From NCBI RefSeq assembly GCF_013407765.1, contig NZ_JACBZD010000002.1:630001-694000 (forward strand): a DNA stretch of 64,000 bases, written 5' to 3'. The notes under the pieces were generated by a model. The model had not been told where the DNA came from and did no database searches. It saw nothing but the letters and a program-made list of their open reading frames with translations. A program made the position numbers and the translations under genes. Of this stretch, positions 16,561 through 26,900 are shown one piece after another. Position 1 is the first letter of the stretch; each line of letters opens with the position of its first letter. Source of the DNA: Allostreptomyces psammosilenae. GTDB lineage: Bacteria; Actinomycetota; Actinomycetes; Streptomycetales; Streptomycetaceae.

Positions 16561-17324
16561 CGCCGGCCGCAGTGCAGGAAGACCTGGACTTCCGGGGCGG
16601 TGTCCGAACCGAGCGGGGCGTAGCTGGCGGCGGACTCGTGCAGCACCGTGAAGCCGGCCTCCTCGACCAGCGCGCGCAGCTCCTCGCGGAGGTAGCCGCT
16701 GACCCGTATCCGGGTGCCGAGGAAGGGGATCGGCACGTAGTCCACGTCCGCCTCCACCATGGACAGGGCGAACAGCCCACCCGGACGCAGCAGGCCGTGC
16801 ACCGTGCGCAGCGCCCCGGGGATCTCCGCCCTGGGCAGCATCAGCAGGGAGAAGAAGGCCGTGGCCGCGTCGAAGGGCGCGCCGAGGCCGGCGGCGACCT
16901 CGGCCCGGCCGAGGTCGGCGATGTCCACCCGCTCGAAGCGGGCCTCCGGGACGGCCTTGCGGGCCAGGTTCAGCATGCCCTCGGAGATGTCCACGCCCAC
17001 CACGCGGTGGCCGGCGTCGACGAGCTGGCGGGCCGTCGGCACGCCGGTGCCGCAGCCCACGTCGAGCACCAGGCCGCCCGGGGAGAGTTCCCCGGCCAGC
17101 CAGGAGCCGGCCGCGATCTGCCCCGCCTTGTGCGGGAACGCCTCGTCGTAGCGGTCGCCGATGGCGTCGAACGCCTCGGCCTGCCCGCGGCGGTCCGGCC
17201 GCGGGGCGCCGGCGTCGACGGCGCCGCCGCCGGCGGGGCCGGGCACATCGCCGTCGGTGTCCTCCGCGCCGAGGGGGAGGGTGCCGTCCAGGGACCGCGG
17301 AGTGCTCCGCGTCGGGTTATCCAC
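16557..17324 (-). CDS. Class I SAM-dependent methyltransferase
   Basis: Methyltransferase of about 255 residues. The SAM site is VLDVGCGTGVPTARQL followed by the acidic VVGVDISEGML; later come VDIADL and FFSLLMLPRAEIPGALRTVHGLLRPGG, as in Methyltransf_25 proteins. The acceptor is unknown. The start is uncertain: GTG 17322-17324 is chosen, with GAGAGG somewhat far upstream. The first roughly 60 residues are low-complexity and may not all be translated. The stop overlaps the start of the phosphatase-HATPase gene, which suggests co-expression with a signalling protein. In-frame sequence further upstream is not protein-like. Confidence 0.82.
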   Translation of the reverse strand: MDNPTRSTPRSLDGTLPLGAEDTDGDVPGPAGGGAVDAGAPRPDRRGQAEAFDAIGDRYDEAFPHKAGQIAAGSWLAGELSPGGLVLDVGCGTGVPTARQLVDAGHRVVGVDISEGMLNLARKAVPEARFERVDIADLGRAEVAAGLGAPFDAATAFFSLLMLPRAEIPGALRTVHGLLRPGGLFALSMVEADVDYVPIPFLGTRIRVSGYLREELRALVEEAGFTVLHESAASYAPLGSDTAPEVQVFLHCGRR

Positions 17325-17678
17325 GCCTGCTCGCCGACCTCTCGCTGGGAAGGACGGCGGTGTCCAACCCGGGCTGGCCACCCGGTCGTGTCGGCACCGC
17401 CGGAGGCCCGGAGGCGGACACGCCGATCGACACGACGAAGCTGAGCGGATCGCCCCCGGTCCTGGACCGAACGCTAACGGAAGGGAGCCTAGGCCGTGGG
17501 GCGGTCCAGCGGGATTGTCCGTGGAGTCAAGCTGACGGCTCGATCCGATAACGGAACCGGAACGACAGCATCCGGTTGTCCGGCTGCCACGCCCACGCCG
17601 CCGCCCGCCCACCGCCCGCCCCCGGGTTCGAGGACTCGGGCGCACGCCCCCCGGGGGCGAGGGCTCACCGCCCGCCGA
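17325..17678. other. Intergenic region upstream of the methyltransferase gene
   Basis: 354 bp between the DUF402 and methyltransferase genes (both minus). I see no gene. It has a lower-GC patch at about 17505-17580 that would suit a promoter for the methyltransferase-phosphatase pair, but no clear hexamers. No strong hairpin was found. Confidence 0.35.
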
Positions 17679-18371
17679 TCACCGCCCCGGACGGTCCCAG
17701 TCCGCGGGCAGGGCCGGGACCGGCCAGGACGGGTCGGGGCGCCACTCGCGCCATCCCTGGTCGAACGGGGCTCCCCAGCGCCGCACCAGTTCCAGCGCGC
17801 GCTCCCCGGAGCGGCGGATGCGCGCCACGTCCGCCTCGTCGAACCGGCCGGCGGCGTGCGCCGACTCCAGCTCGTCCTCGTCCTTCCACTCCCAGCCGCC
17901 GTCCGCGCGCACCCACAGATCTAGCACCTGGTCCTCCTGGTCCACGCCCAGCGACCAGCGGTGGTGGCGCGTCTCCAGGTTGACGTACCACCCGCTGAAC
18001 ACCCAGCCCGGCTCCCAGAACAGCCACACCGACCACGGCTCGCCAGGACGCAGCACCTTGAGCACACCCGTGCCGTGCCAGGTCGACGGCGTGGCCCGCC
18101 GCGGCACCCGGAAGCGGTCGGCCAGCGGCAGCTCCCGCACGCTGCGGCCGTCCTCGGTGAGCGGGCGCATCAGCGGCGTGTCCGGCGCCAGCCAGGCGAC
18201 CAACTGCTCCGGGGTGTCCTCGACCACCGTCATCGGGCGGCAGTCCAGCACCCGCTCGCTTCCGTCGCCGTAGTAGCGCCACAGGATCTGCTGCCCCGGC
18301 CGCCAGTACTGCCGCCCGGCGCCGTCGTCCTCGCCGCCGGTGGTGGGGTGCGGGGTGTCCACGGTCGTCAT
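17679..18371 (-). CDS. DUF402 domain-containing protein (FomD-like)
   Basis: Protein of 230 residues with a DUF402/FomD-type beta-barrel in its middle: [32 protein letters not shown], then [21 protein letters not shown] and the metal-site-like [24 protein letters not shown]. FomD is a nucleotide hydrolase in fosfomycin biosynthesis. Many actinobacterial homologues are standalone and uncharacterised, so nucleotide hydrolysis is inference. The start is ATG 18369-18371, with TAGGAT 6 nt upstream (18378-18383) and no ribosome binding site, which looks leaderless. It is divergent from the class I fumarase gene across 127 bp. Confidence 0.85.
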   Translation of the reverse strand: MTTVDTPHPTTGGEDDGAGRQYWRPGQQILWRYYGDGSERVLDCRPMTVVEDTPEQLVAWLAPDTPLMRPLTEDGRSVRELPLADRFRVPRRATPSTWHGTGVLKVLRPGEPWSVWLFWEPGWVFSGWYVNLETRHHRWSLGVDQEDQVLDLWVRADGGWEWKDEDELESAHAAGRFDEADVARIRRSGERALELVRRWGAPFDQGWREWRPDPSWPVPALPADWDRPGR

Positions 18372-18498
18372 GCCGCGATCCTATGAGGACGCCCGGCGCC
18401 CACGGCCGTGGCGCACCCCACACGCTGCGGTGTCGGGCGCCCATCTAGGCTGGCGGCGGCCGCCGCCGCCGAACCCCTGGACCGGAGGAACACCTGCC

Positions 18499-20142
<1,644 letters not shown>

Positions 20143-20220
20143 TTCGTCGCTGATACGTCGGGTGCAGGGGCGGATCCGTCGCGGCTGTCGCGGCGGATCC
20201 GCTGCGCGTGGTGCGCTCCC

Positions 20221-20249
20221 GAGGGCCCCGGTCTCCTGCCGGGGCCCTC
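20221..20249 (+). terminator. Terminator of the class I fumarase gene
   Basis: Perfect 11-bp arms (20221-20231 and 20239-20249) with a 7-nt loop, followed by GGGGTTT, 78 bp after the stop. An additional short inverted repeat around CGGATCCG (about 20171-20201) precedes it. Confidence 0.75.
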
Positions 20250-20326
20250 GGGGTTTCCGGCGTGCGGCTGGGGCCCCGGGGCCGGCGGCCGGCTCTGGCC
20301 CATCACCGTGGAATCCACCGAGTGGC

Positions 20327-20368
20327 GCGGAACTGGGGCCGGGTACCCGCGGAACTGGCGCCGGGTAC
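20327..20368. repeat. 22-bp-period tandem repeat
   Basis: A 20-bp unit starting GCGGAACTGG occurs at 20327-20346 and 20349-20368 with one difference. It lies directly before the 77-bp repeat array in the same intergenic space. Confidence 0.75.
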
Positions 20369-20385
20369 TCCAGATGGGCACGGCG

Positions 20386-20570
20386 CGCAAGGGGCATACC
20401 CGCGCCCTGTGGACAACCAAGCACCCCCCTTGTCACCAGGGGTAGCGCGCCGTGAGCTGACTTCGCAAGGGGGAACTTCTGCCTTGTGGATGACCCAGCG
20501 CCCCCCTTGTCACCAGGGGTAGCCCGCCATCGGCTCGCCCCGCAAGGGGGTTCTCCCGTCCTGTGGAGAA
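20386..20570. repeat. 77-bp-period tandem array carrying DnaA-box-like nonamers
   Basis: Nearly three copies of a unit repeat every 77 bp. Each copy has CGCAAGGGG(G) (20386, 20464, 20541) and a TGTGGANNA nonamer (20408-20416, 20485-20493, 20562-20570). Two copies share a perfect 23-bp block (20424-20446 and 20501-20523) containing CACCAGGGGTA. Read on the minus strand, the nonamers are TTGTCCACA, TCATCCACA and TTCTCCACA; the first is the preferred Streptomyces DnaA box. No gene lies in 20250-20860. The array is too short and lacks the spacers expected of a CRISPR. From 20585 to 20760 the plus strand is an extreme C-rich, G-poor tract. Confidence 0.7.
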
Positions 20571-20860
20571 CTCGGTCGCTCCTTCGCCGTCCTCCACCCC
20601 GCCCGCGCCGGCCCCCAACCCCCAACCCCCACCCCCCAACGCATCCCGCCCGCCGGCCCAACCCCCACCCCGCCAGCTGCCCGCACTCCGCCTGGCGCCC
20701 CACCCCACCCCACCCGACCCGCCACCCGGCGCCCTCCGGCCCGCCCCGCCCAAGCCTGGGGAGGCGGAATGGAACGCCCCGCCTCGGGTAGCCGGTGATG
20801 CCGAACGCGGCGGGGCGCGGGGCGCGCCACCGTGCCACGCCCGAGTGAGCAGGAGGCACG

Positions 20861-21568
20861 ATGATCATCCACGAGAAGCTGGTCCACCGGATCGCCTCCC
20901 GGGCCGGGCTGCCGAACACCGATGCCGTCCAGTCGGTGGTGCGCACCGTGCTGGGCGTCCTCGCCATCCGCCTGGACCCGCCCCTGCGCGTGCGCCTCCA
21001 GCGGGTCCTCCCGGGGCCGGAGCGCGACGCGGCGTGGGCGATCGTCCCGCCCGCCGACGCGGACGTGATCCGCTTCCTGCGGGACGTCGCCGACCACCTG
21101 CGGGTGTCACCGGAGCGCGCCCTGCGGCTCACCCAGGCCGTGCTCTCCGAAATCGCCGAGGGCGCCCCGGAGGCGGCGGCGGAGCTGCGCCGCGCCCTCC
21201 CCGACGACTACGCGCCGCTGTTCCAGGCCCCCGACCCGATGCCGGCCCGCAGCAACGCCGCCACCAACGCCCCGGCCGTGCTCAGCGACGCCGACGTGGC
21301 GGACGTGCTGGACCGGCTGACCGGGTGGAGCGGGGACCGCCACCGGCTGGTCCGGTCGGTGGGACTGCCGCTGGACCGGGTGCGCCCCCTGCTCAACCGG
21401 ATCGAGCGGGACACCCGGGACCTGCACCATCCACCGGACCACGAGGTGACCGACGACGGCGTCACCTTCGTCTGCCACACCCGCTCGGTGGACGGGGTGA
21501 CCGAGCTGGACGTGCTCACGGCCGAGCGGGTCGACGCCGCCGTCGAGGCCATCGGCTCCGGCGGCTGA
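20861..21568 (+). CDS. DUF2267 domain fused to a pterin-4a-carbinolamine dehydratase-like domain
   Basis: Protein of 235 residues in two parts. Residues 1-125 are a DUF2267 helical domain (RIASRAGLPNTDAVQSVVRTVLGVLAIRL, ending LPDDYAPLF). Residues 140-235 match the PCD/DCoH fold: LTGWSGDRHRLVRSVGLP, HHPPDHEVTDDGVTFVCHTRSVDGVTELDVLTAERVDA. The HHP motif, a second His (CHTRS) and the closing Asp of the dehydratase signature are present. The acidic residue four before the HHP histidines is Thr here, and the aromatic residue after it is missing, so activity is uncertain. The start is ATG 20861, with GAGCAGGAGG upstream. A second DUF2267 gene follows 74 bp downstream. Function of DUF2267 is unknown. 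Confidence 0.8.
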   Translation: MIIHEKLVHRIASRAGLPNTDAVQSVVRTVLGVLAIRLDPPLRVRLQRVLPGPERDAAWAIVPPADADVIRFLRDVADHLRVSPERALRLTQAVLSEIAEGAPEAAAELRRALPDDYAPLFQAPDPMPARSNAATNAPAVLSDADVADVLDRLTGWSGDRHRLVRSVGLPLDRVRPLLNRIERDTRDLHHPPDHEVTDDGVTFVCHTRSVDGVTELDVLTAERVDAAVEAIGSGG

Positions 21569-21642
21569 ATCCGCGCAGCCCGCACCAGCCCGGTCCGGCT
21601 TCCGAAGCTCCTGAACCCCGGCCCGTCGAGGACGGAGAACAC

Positions 21643-22011
21643 ATGAGGTACGACGAGTTCATCAGCGTCGTCGCGCGCCGCGCCGACGTGTCGCGCGAGC
21701 AGGCCAAGGTCCTCACCGACGCGACCCTGCGGACCCTCGCCGAGCGGCTGAGCGGCGACGAGGCCATGGACCTCGCCGCACAACTGCCCAGCGAACTGGA
21801 GGCCCCGCTCACCGTGCCGGATCCGCTCGCCGAGCGGTTCGGGCTGGACGAGTTCCTGGCCCGGGTCGGCGACCGGGCGGGCGTCGACCGGGAGCAGGCC
21901 CGGACGGCGGCGCGGGCGGTGCTCGCGGTGATCCACGAGTCGGTCGCCGAGGGGGAGTTCGCGCACGTGGTGGCCCAGCTCCCGCGCGAGTACGCCCCGG
22001 TGATCACCTGA
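21643..22011 (+). CDS. DUF2267 domain-containing protein
   Basis: Small helical protein of 122 residues built of two similar halves: DEFISVVARRADVSREQAKVLTDATLRTLAERLS and DEFLARVGDRAGVDREQARTAARAVLAVIHESVA. These are followed by AAQLPSELEAPL and VAQLPREYAPVI respectively, so the domain is an internal duplication. The start is ATG 21643 with GGAG 7 nt upstream. It probably shares a transcript with the DUF2267-PCD gene 74 bp upstream. No function is established; such proteins are often encoded near stress genes in actinobacteria. Confidence 0.85.
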   Translation: MRYDEFISVVARRADVSREQAKVLTDATLRTLAERLSGDEAMDLAAQLPSELEAPLTVPDPLAERFGLDEFLARVGDRAGVDREQARTAARAVLAVIHESVAEGEFAHVVAQLPREYAPVIT

Positions 22012-22335
22012 CACCGCACGGCCGAAGGGGCGTCCGACCGCCGCGGCCAGCCGCCCACGGCCTCCGTCAACGCCCCCCCGTCAACGCCACCCCCGGCAAC
22101 GCCACCCCCTCTGCTCCGCGTTCCGTGACGGCACGTCACCGCCGCGTGAGGGCCGCCCGCGCGGTGAGACGCGACTCACCCCACCGCCGCGGTGGTGTCG
22201 GGCTGCGGGCGCCGCCCGAGCCGTGACAATCGACGAGGACGGTTCCGCTCCCGTGGCGTGGACACGGAGCACGGACACGGGCCCGGGACCCGCGCGAAGC
22301 AACTGGCGACTTCCTCATCGTGGAGGCGGGACGGC
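22012..22335. other. Intergenic region with a short tandem repeat, upstream of fumC
   Basis: 324 bp. A degenerate 15-16-bp unit (GTCAACGCC plus a C-run) is repeated three times at about 22064-22110. The second half should hold the fumC promoter, but no clear hexamers are seen. No coding frame is convincing. Confidence 0.45.
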
Positions 22336-23733
22336 ATGGCAGAGCAGCACGGCGAGTACCGCGTGGAGCACGACTCGATGGGCGAGGTCCGGGTGCCCGC
22401 CGCCGCGAAGTGGCGCGCCCAGACCCAGCGGGCCGTGGAGAACTTCCCGATCTCCGGCCAGCGGCTGGAGCGCGCCCACATCGAGGCGCTGGCCCGGATC
22501 AAGTCGGCGGCGGCCGTGGTCAACGCCGAACTCGGCGTGCTGGAGGCGGACATGGCCGAGGCCATCCGGGCCGCGGCCGCGGAGGTGGCGGAGGGGCGCT
22601 GGGACGACCACTTCCCGGTGGACGTCTTCCAGACGGGCTCCGGCACCTCCTCGAACATGAACACCAACGAGGTGCTGGCGACGCTGGCCACCGAGCGCCT
22701 GGGCCGACCGGTGCACCCCAACGACCACGTCAACGCCAGCCAGTCCTCCAACGACGTCTTCCCCTCCTCGGTGCACGTCGCCGCCACCTCCGCGGTGGTG
22801 AACGACCTGGTTCCGGCGCTGGAGCACTTGGCCGCCGCCCTGGAGCGCAAGGCGGAGGAGTTCCGGGACGTCGTCAAGTCCGGCCGTACGCACCTGATGG
22901 ACGCCACCCCGGTAACCCTCGGGCAGGAGTTCGGCGGCTACGCGGCGCAGATCCGCTACGGGATCGAACGGCTGCGCGCGTCGCTGCCGCGGCTGGCCGA
23001 GCTGCCGCTCGGCGGCACGGCCGTCGGCACCGGCATCAACACCCCGCCGGGGTTCGCCGCCCGGGTCATCGAGGTCCTGGCCGGGGAGACCGGCCTGCCG
23101 CTGACCGAGGCGCGCGACCACTTCGAGGCGCAGGGGGCGCGGGACGGGCTGGTGGAGACGTCCGGGCAGCTGCGGACCATCGCGGTCGGGCTGGTGAAGA
23201 TCAGCAACGACCTGCGCTGGATGGGTTCCGGGCCGCGGACCGGGCTGGCTGAGATCCGGCTGCCGGACCTCCAGCCGGGGTCGTCGATCATGCCGGGCAA
23301 GGTCAACCCGGTGATCCCGGAGGCGGCCGTGATGGTGGCCGCGCAGGTGATCGGGAACGACGCGGCGATCGCCTTCGCCGGCTCCACCGGCTCCTTCGAG
23401 CTGAACGTGGCGATGCCGGTGATGGCGCGGGACCTGCTGGAGTCGATCCGGTTGCTCGCCAACGTCTCGCGGCTGCTCGCCGACCGGTGCGTGGACGGCA
23501 TCGAGGCGGACGTGGAGCGGACCCGCGAGTACGCCGAGTCGTCGCCCTCGGTGGTGACGCCGCTGAACCGCTACATCGGGTACGAGGAGGCGGCGAAGGT
23601 GGCCAAGCAGGCGCTGGCGGAGCGGCGGACCATCCGCGAGGTGGTGATCGCCCGCGGCTACCTGGAGCAGGGCAAGCTCACCGAGGAGCAGCTCGACGCC
23701 GCCTTGGACGTCCTGGGGATGACCCACCCGTAG
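22336..23733 (+). CDS. fumC: Class II fumarate hydratase
   Basis: Heat- and oxygen-stable, cofactor-free fumarase of 465 residues from the aspartase/fumarase superfamily. The signature [12 protein letters not shown], with the catalytic serine loop, is at about residue 315. The upstream conserved segments are [28 protein letters not shown] and [20 protein letters not shown]. It converts fumarate to malate as a homotetramer. The start is ATG 22336 with GGAGG about 10 nt upstream. It partners the class I enzyme encoded at 18499, a pairing that I recall as usual in Streptomyces. Tandem repeats follow the stop. Confidence 0.96.
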   Translation: MAEQHGEYRVEHDSMGEVRVPAAAKWRAQTQRAVENFPISGQRLERAHIEALARIKSAAAVVNAELGVLEADMAEAIRAAAAEVAEGRWDDHFPVDVFQTGSGTSSNMNTNEVLATLATERLGRPVHPNDHVNASQSSNDVFPSSVHVAATSAVVNDLVPALEHLAAALERKAEEFRDVVKSGRTHLMDATPVTLGQEFGGYAAQIRYGIERLRASLPRLAELPLGGTAVGTGINTPPGFAARVIEVLAGETGLPLTEARDHFEAQGARDGLVETSGQLRTIAVGLVKISNDLRWMGSGPRTGLAEIRLPDLQPGSSIMPGKVNPVIPEAAVMVAAQVIGNDAAIAFAGSTGSFELNVAMPVMARDLLESIRLLANVSRLLADRCVDGIEADVERTREYAESSPSVVTPLNRYIGYEEAAKVAKQALAERRTIREVVIARGYLEQGKLTEEQLDAALDVLGMTHP

Positions 23734-23736
23734 CCG

Positions 23737-23889
23737 GCGGGCCTGCCGTGGCCCGCGGGCCTGCCGTGGCGAGCGGATCGGCCGTGGCTCGCGGGTGGTT
23801 CGGCGTCACCTCTGAACGCATCTGTCACCTCCGCAGCACCCGTAACGCCCGGCCCCGCCCATCACCTCGGCAGCACCCGTAGCGCCCGG
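23737..23889. repeat. Two tandem repeat families downstream of fumC
   Basis: GCGGGCCTGCCGTGGC occurs at 23737-23752 and 23755-23770, with a degenerate third copy just after. A separate 28-bp unit beginning TCACCTC occurs at 23825-23852 and 23862-23889 with two differences (37-bp period). Both lie in the 380-bp gap between fumC and the DUF1707 gene. That gap also has TTATCCACA at 23934-23942 and a 15-nt odd palindrome of AAGGGGG and CCCCCTT at 23985-23999. Confidence 0.7.
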
Positions 23890-24101
23890 AACAGGAGATG
23901 CCCGACGCCCCGTGGGCCACGGGTTATCCACAGGCTCGAACGGGGGACTCCCGCCGCTGATCACTTCTGTGAGAGCGTGGAAACAAGGGGGTCCCCCTTC
24001 GGGCCCCCTGGGGGTGTTTCCGGTGTTCCCCGTCGGGGATCCCGGGGGAACTCCGGGCCGTGCCCCTCCTCAGGGAGGGTGTCGGCGCGCCCGCCGGTGG
24101 C

Positions 24102-24107
24102 TATGGT
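24102..24107 (+). promoter_or_regulatory. Leaderless-type -10 box of the DUF1707 gene
   Basis: TATGGT lies 6 nt before the GTG start at 24114, with no ribosome binding site between, so transcription should start at the start codon. Confidence 0.5.
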
Positions 24108-24113
24108 CTCCCC

Positions 24114-24827
24114 GTGGACGACAGCCCTGAGAACCCGACTCCCCACAAGCCCGCCAAGGTGGCGCGGTCGCACGATCCTGCGCTGGATCTGCGGGTCTCC
24201 GACGCCGATCGGGACGCCGTCGCGGAGCTGCTGCGGGACGCCTACGCGGAGGGGCGGCTGAACCAGGAGGAGTTCGCCGAGCGCCTGGAGGCGGCCTTCC
24301 AGGCCAGGACGGGCCGGGAGCTCGCGCCGCTCACCGGCGACCTGCCGGTCGGTCCGTGGCGGCCCGGCGTGCAGTCCGTGCCGCTCGCCGAACCCACCGC
24401 CGCGCCCGCCCCGCACGAGCCGGTGGAGCCGCTGCCGCCGAAGACGTCGCCCAACATCGTGGCGATCTTCGGCGGCGCCAACCGCAGCGGGCGCTGGCGC
24501 GTCCCGGCGCTCACCAACGTGGTGGCGATCTTCGGCGGCGTGGAGCTGGACCTCACCCAGTCCGTGCTGGAGGCCCGCGAGGTGGAGATCCGGGTCTGCG
24601 CGATCTTCGGCGGCGTGGAGATCAAGGTGCCGGAGAACGTCTCCGTCCAGCGCAGTGGGGGCGTGGCCGTTTTCGGCGGGTTCGAGGTGCGCGAGTACGT
24701 CTCCGACATCCCCGGCGGGCCGGTGGTGCGGATCACCGGCACGGCCATCTTCGGCGGCGTCGCGGTCAAGCGGGCGCTGGGCGCGCAGCTGAAGGAGTGG
24801 TGGCGCAGGCTGCACGGCGGCGGCTGA
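24114..24827 (+). CDS. DUF1707 / LiaF-like cell-envelope protein
   Basis: Protein of 237 residues. A DUF1707 segment at about 20-72 (LRVSDADRDAVAELLRDAYAEGRLNQEEFAERLEAA) is followed by a Pro-rich linker. A C-terminal repeat region then has VAIFGGANR, VAIFGGVEL, CAIFGGVEI, VAVFGGFEV and TAIFGGVAV spaced regularly, as in LiaF-C-like beta-helical domains. There is no transmembrane helix, unlike LiaF itself. LiaF-like proteins restrain envelope-stress two-component systems, but none is encoded nearby. The GTG start follows TATGGT by 6 nt and is probably leaderless. The WhiB gene lies 226 bp downstream on the same strand. Confidence 0.85.
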   Translation: MDDSPENPTPHKPAKVARSHDPALDLRVSDADRDAVAELLRDAYAEGRLNQEEFAERLEAAFQARTGRELAPLTGDLPVGPWRPGVQSVPLAEPTAAPAPHEPVEPLPPKTSPNIVAIFGGANRSGRWRVPALTNVVAIFGGVELDLTQSVLEAREVEIRVCAIFGGVEIKVPENVSVQRSGGVAVFGGFEVREYVSDIPGGPVVRITGTAIFGGVAVKRALGAQLKEWWRRLHGGG

Positions 24828-25053
24828 GCGGCCCGCGCCGAGGGGTGCGGCGGGGCCTCGCCGCGGAGCAAGCAACTGACTTGATGTCAGCTGCGTGGCG
24901 CATAGATGAGGTTCGGTCCGGGTAAGGCTCAGATCACGCCGTTGTGCGTCGAGTCGCGTGCGACCGCCAGCGCGTGCCGGCGCGTGCCCGCGCATGTGCG
25001 GGGGCAGGCGGCGCAGCGGCGAGCAGTCCGCCGAGCTGCCTCAGGAGTGTGCC

Positions 25054-25464
25054 GTGCCGCATCCGTTCGACGGCCCCGGGGAGTCCTCACCCGGGTCCAC
25101 GCCGCTCGCGACCGCCCGCGGGTCGTTGCTCCCCCTGACGGGCGGGGGCATTCCCGGTCAGGCGTCCCGCCGCACCGAATCGCCGCAGCCGGGTGCCTGG
25201 CACCTGGAGGCCGCGTGCCGGCGCGACGAGGCGGGGCTGTTCTTCGCGCCCTCCAAGGAGCCGACCGCGGCCCGGCTCTCCCGGGAGGAGAGCGCGAAGC
25301 GGGTGTGCGGACGCTGCCCGGTGCTGCTGGACTGCCGGGAGCACGCGCTGTCGCAGCCGGAGCCCTATGGCGTGTGGGGCGGGTTGACGGCGGCCGAACG
25401 CCGGGTGCTGCTCTCCCGGCGCCGCAGGAGGCGTGCCAGCGAGGTGCACGCCGCCGCCGGCTGA
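25054..25464 (+). CDS. WhiB-family iron-sulfur transcription factor
   Basis: Protein of 136 residues with the four cluster cysteines C55, C85, C88 and C94 (C-x29-C-x2-C-x5-C), the GVWGGL beta-turn at about 106-111 and a basic C-terminal tail (RRRRRRASE). WhiB proteins carry a redox- or NO-sensitive [4Fe-4S] cluster and bind the principal sigma factor to control development or metabolism. The start is GTG 25054 with AGGAG 7 nt upstream; the frame is open for 96 bp upstream, but that sequence is Cys/Arg-rich and not family-like. From memory, Streptomyces carry a Wbl gene (wblI in S. coelicolor) in this neighbourhood beside the fumarases and glpX; I cannot verify the orthology. Convergent with glpX. 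Confidence 0.92.
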   Translation: MPHPFDGPGESSPGSTPLATARGSLLPLTGGGIPGQASRRTESPQPGAWHLEAACRRDEAGLFFAPSKEPTAARLSREESAKRVCGRCPVLLDCREHALSQPEPYGVWGGLTAAERRVLLSRRRRRRASEVHAAAG

Positions 25465-25474
25465 CCGATCGCCG

Positions 25475-25531
25475 GGCCGGTCGCGCGGAACGATCGCTGG
25501 CCGGTCGCGCGGAACGATCCCGCGGAACGAT
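25475..25531. repeat. 24-bp-period tandem repeat between the whiB-like gene and glpX
   Basis: A 21-bp unit starting GGCCGGTCGC and ending GGAACGATC is found at 25475-25495 and 25499-25519, and the part CGCGGAACGATC again at about 25520-25531. It lies in the gap between convergent genes. Confidence 0.75.
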
Positions 25532-25573
25532 CGCCAGGCCGGTCGGGCCGTCCGCCCGGCCGGCAGCCCGATG

Positions 25574-25610
25574 CTCGGCCGGCGGCACCCCAGGGGCGCC
25601 GCCGGCCGAG
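25574..25610. terminator. Bidirectional terminator between whiB-like gene and glpX
   Basis: Perfect 13-bp arms (25574-25586 and 25598-25610), with an inner CCCC/GGGG that can extend the helix. It lies 6 bp from the glpX stop and about 110 bp after the whiB-like stop. Confidence 0.8.
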
Positions 25611-25615
25611 GTGGG

Positions 25616-26650
25616 TCAGCGGGCGTGCTCGAAGTCGATGGCGCTGTAGGCGCGCAGCTTGCGCAGCTGGTGCTCGCTGTCGATCTGCCGGATCGTCCCG
25701 CTCTTGGAGCGCATCACCAGCGAGCTGGTGTACGCCTTCTCGGCGCGGTAGCGCACGCCCGGCAGCAGGTCGCCGCCGGTGATCCCGGTGGCGACGAAGA
25801 ACACGTTGTCGCCGGTGACCAGGTCGTCGGTGGTCAGCACCCGGCTGAGGTCGTGCCCGGCCTCCACCGCCTTGGCGCGCTCCTCGTCGTCCCGCGGCCA
25901 CAGCCGGCCCTGGATCGTCCCGCCGAGGCACTTGACGGCGCAGGCGGTGATGATGCCCTCCGGGGTGCCGCCGATGCCGAGCAGCAGGTCCACGCCGGTG
26001 CCCTCGCGGACGGCGGCGATCGCGCCGGCCACGTCGCCGTCGGAGATGAACTTGATCCGGGCGCCGGTCTCCCGGATCTCCCGCACGATCCGCTCGTGGC
26101 GGGGGCGGTCCAGGATGACGACCGTGACGTCCTCCGGGGTGCCCCGCTTGGCCCGGGCGACCCGCCGGATGTTGGCGGCGACGGGCGCCTCGATGTCCAC
26201 GGCGTCCGCCGCCTCCGGGCCGGTGACCAGCTTCTCCATGTAGAACACGGCGGACGGGTCGAACATCGAGCCGCGCTCGGCGACGGCCAGCACGGACAGC
26301 GCGTTGGCCATGCCCTTGGCGGTCAGCGTGGTGCCGTCGATCGGGTCCACGGCGACGTCGCACTCCGCGCCGGTCCCGTCGCCCACCCGCTCGCCGTTGT
26401 AGAGCATCGGGGCTTCGTCCTTCTCGCCCTCGCCGATGACGACGACGCCGTTCATCGACACGGTCTGGACGAGGGTGCGCATGGCGTTGACGGCCGCGCC
26501 GTCCGCGCCGTTCTTGTCCCCACGCCCGACCCAGCGGCCGGCGGCCATGGCGGCGGCCTCGGTCACCCGCACGAGTTCGAGGGCCAGGTTGCGGTCGGGG
26601 GCCTCCGGGGCAACTTCGAGTTGCGGTGGGAGGGCGTGCTGTTCGGTCAT
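25616..26650 (-). CDS. glpX: Class II fructose-1,6-bisphosphatase
   Basis: Gluconeogenic phosphatase of 344 residues that converts fructose 1,6-bisphosphate to fructose 6-phosphate with Mg2+ or Mn2+. The metal and phosphate site is [13 protein letters not shown]; upstream are the conserved acidic residues in [12 protein letters not shown] and [34 protein letters not shown] is also typical of GlpX. The start is ATG 26648-26650 with AAAGG about 13 nt upstream. The only fructose bisphosphatase of most actinobacteria is of this type, so the gene is likely required for gluconeogenic growth. Single-gene unit, convergent with the WhiB gene. Confidence 0.96.
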   Translation of the reverse strand: MTEQHALPPQLEVAPEAPDRNLALELVRVTEAAAMAAGRWVGRGDKNGADGAAVNAMRTLVQTVSMNGVVVIGEGEKDEAPMLYNGERVGDGTGAECDVAVDPIDGTTLTAKGMANALSVLAVAERGSMFDPSAVFYMEKLVTGPEAADAVDIEAPVAANIRRVARAKRGTPEDVTVVILDRPRHERIVREIRETGARIKFISDGDVAGAIAAVREGTGVDLLLGIGGTPEGIITACAVKCLGGTIQGRLWPRDDEERAKAVEAGHDLSRVLTTDDLVTGDNVFFVATGITGGDLLPGVRYRAEKAYTSSLVMRSKSGTIRQIDSEHQLRKLRAYSAIDFEHAR

Positions 26651-26900
26651 CGCCTGCCGTACCTTTCTGTACGTCGAGGCCGGTTTGAGGGTGCTTGGAT
26701 CGTACCCACGTGCGATTACGGCAAGGGTTGGCGTGGCGCGAACTGGTCACCCCGGGCGCGGGCCGGGTGCGCGGGACCCCACCGGCGGTGCGACCGGCCC
26801 CGCGCTCCCCGCCCGCCGGCCGTCGCTCAGCCGCCCCCGGCCGCCGATCAGCCGCCCCCAGCCACCGATCGGCCGTGGCCCGGCCGCCGATCGCGGTCGC

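Noticed and set aside
17315-17324. TTATCCACG as a further DnaA-box-like site
   Set aside because: It differs from the nonamer at the last base and overlaps the likely start codon of the methyltransferase gene.
20386-20570. Regular repeats considered as a CRISPR array
   Set aside because: The whole 77-bp unit is repeated with no unique spacers, there are only about three copies and no cas genes nearby.
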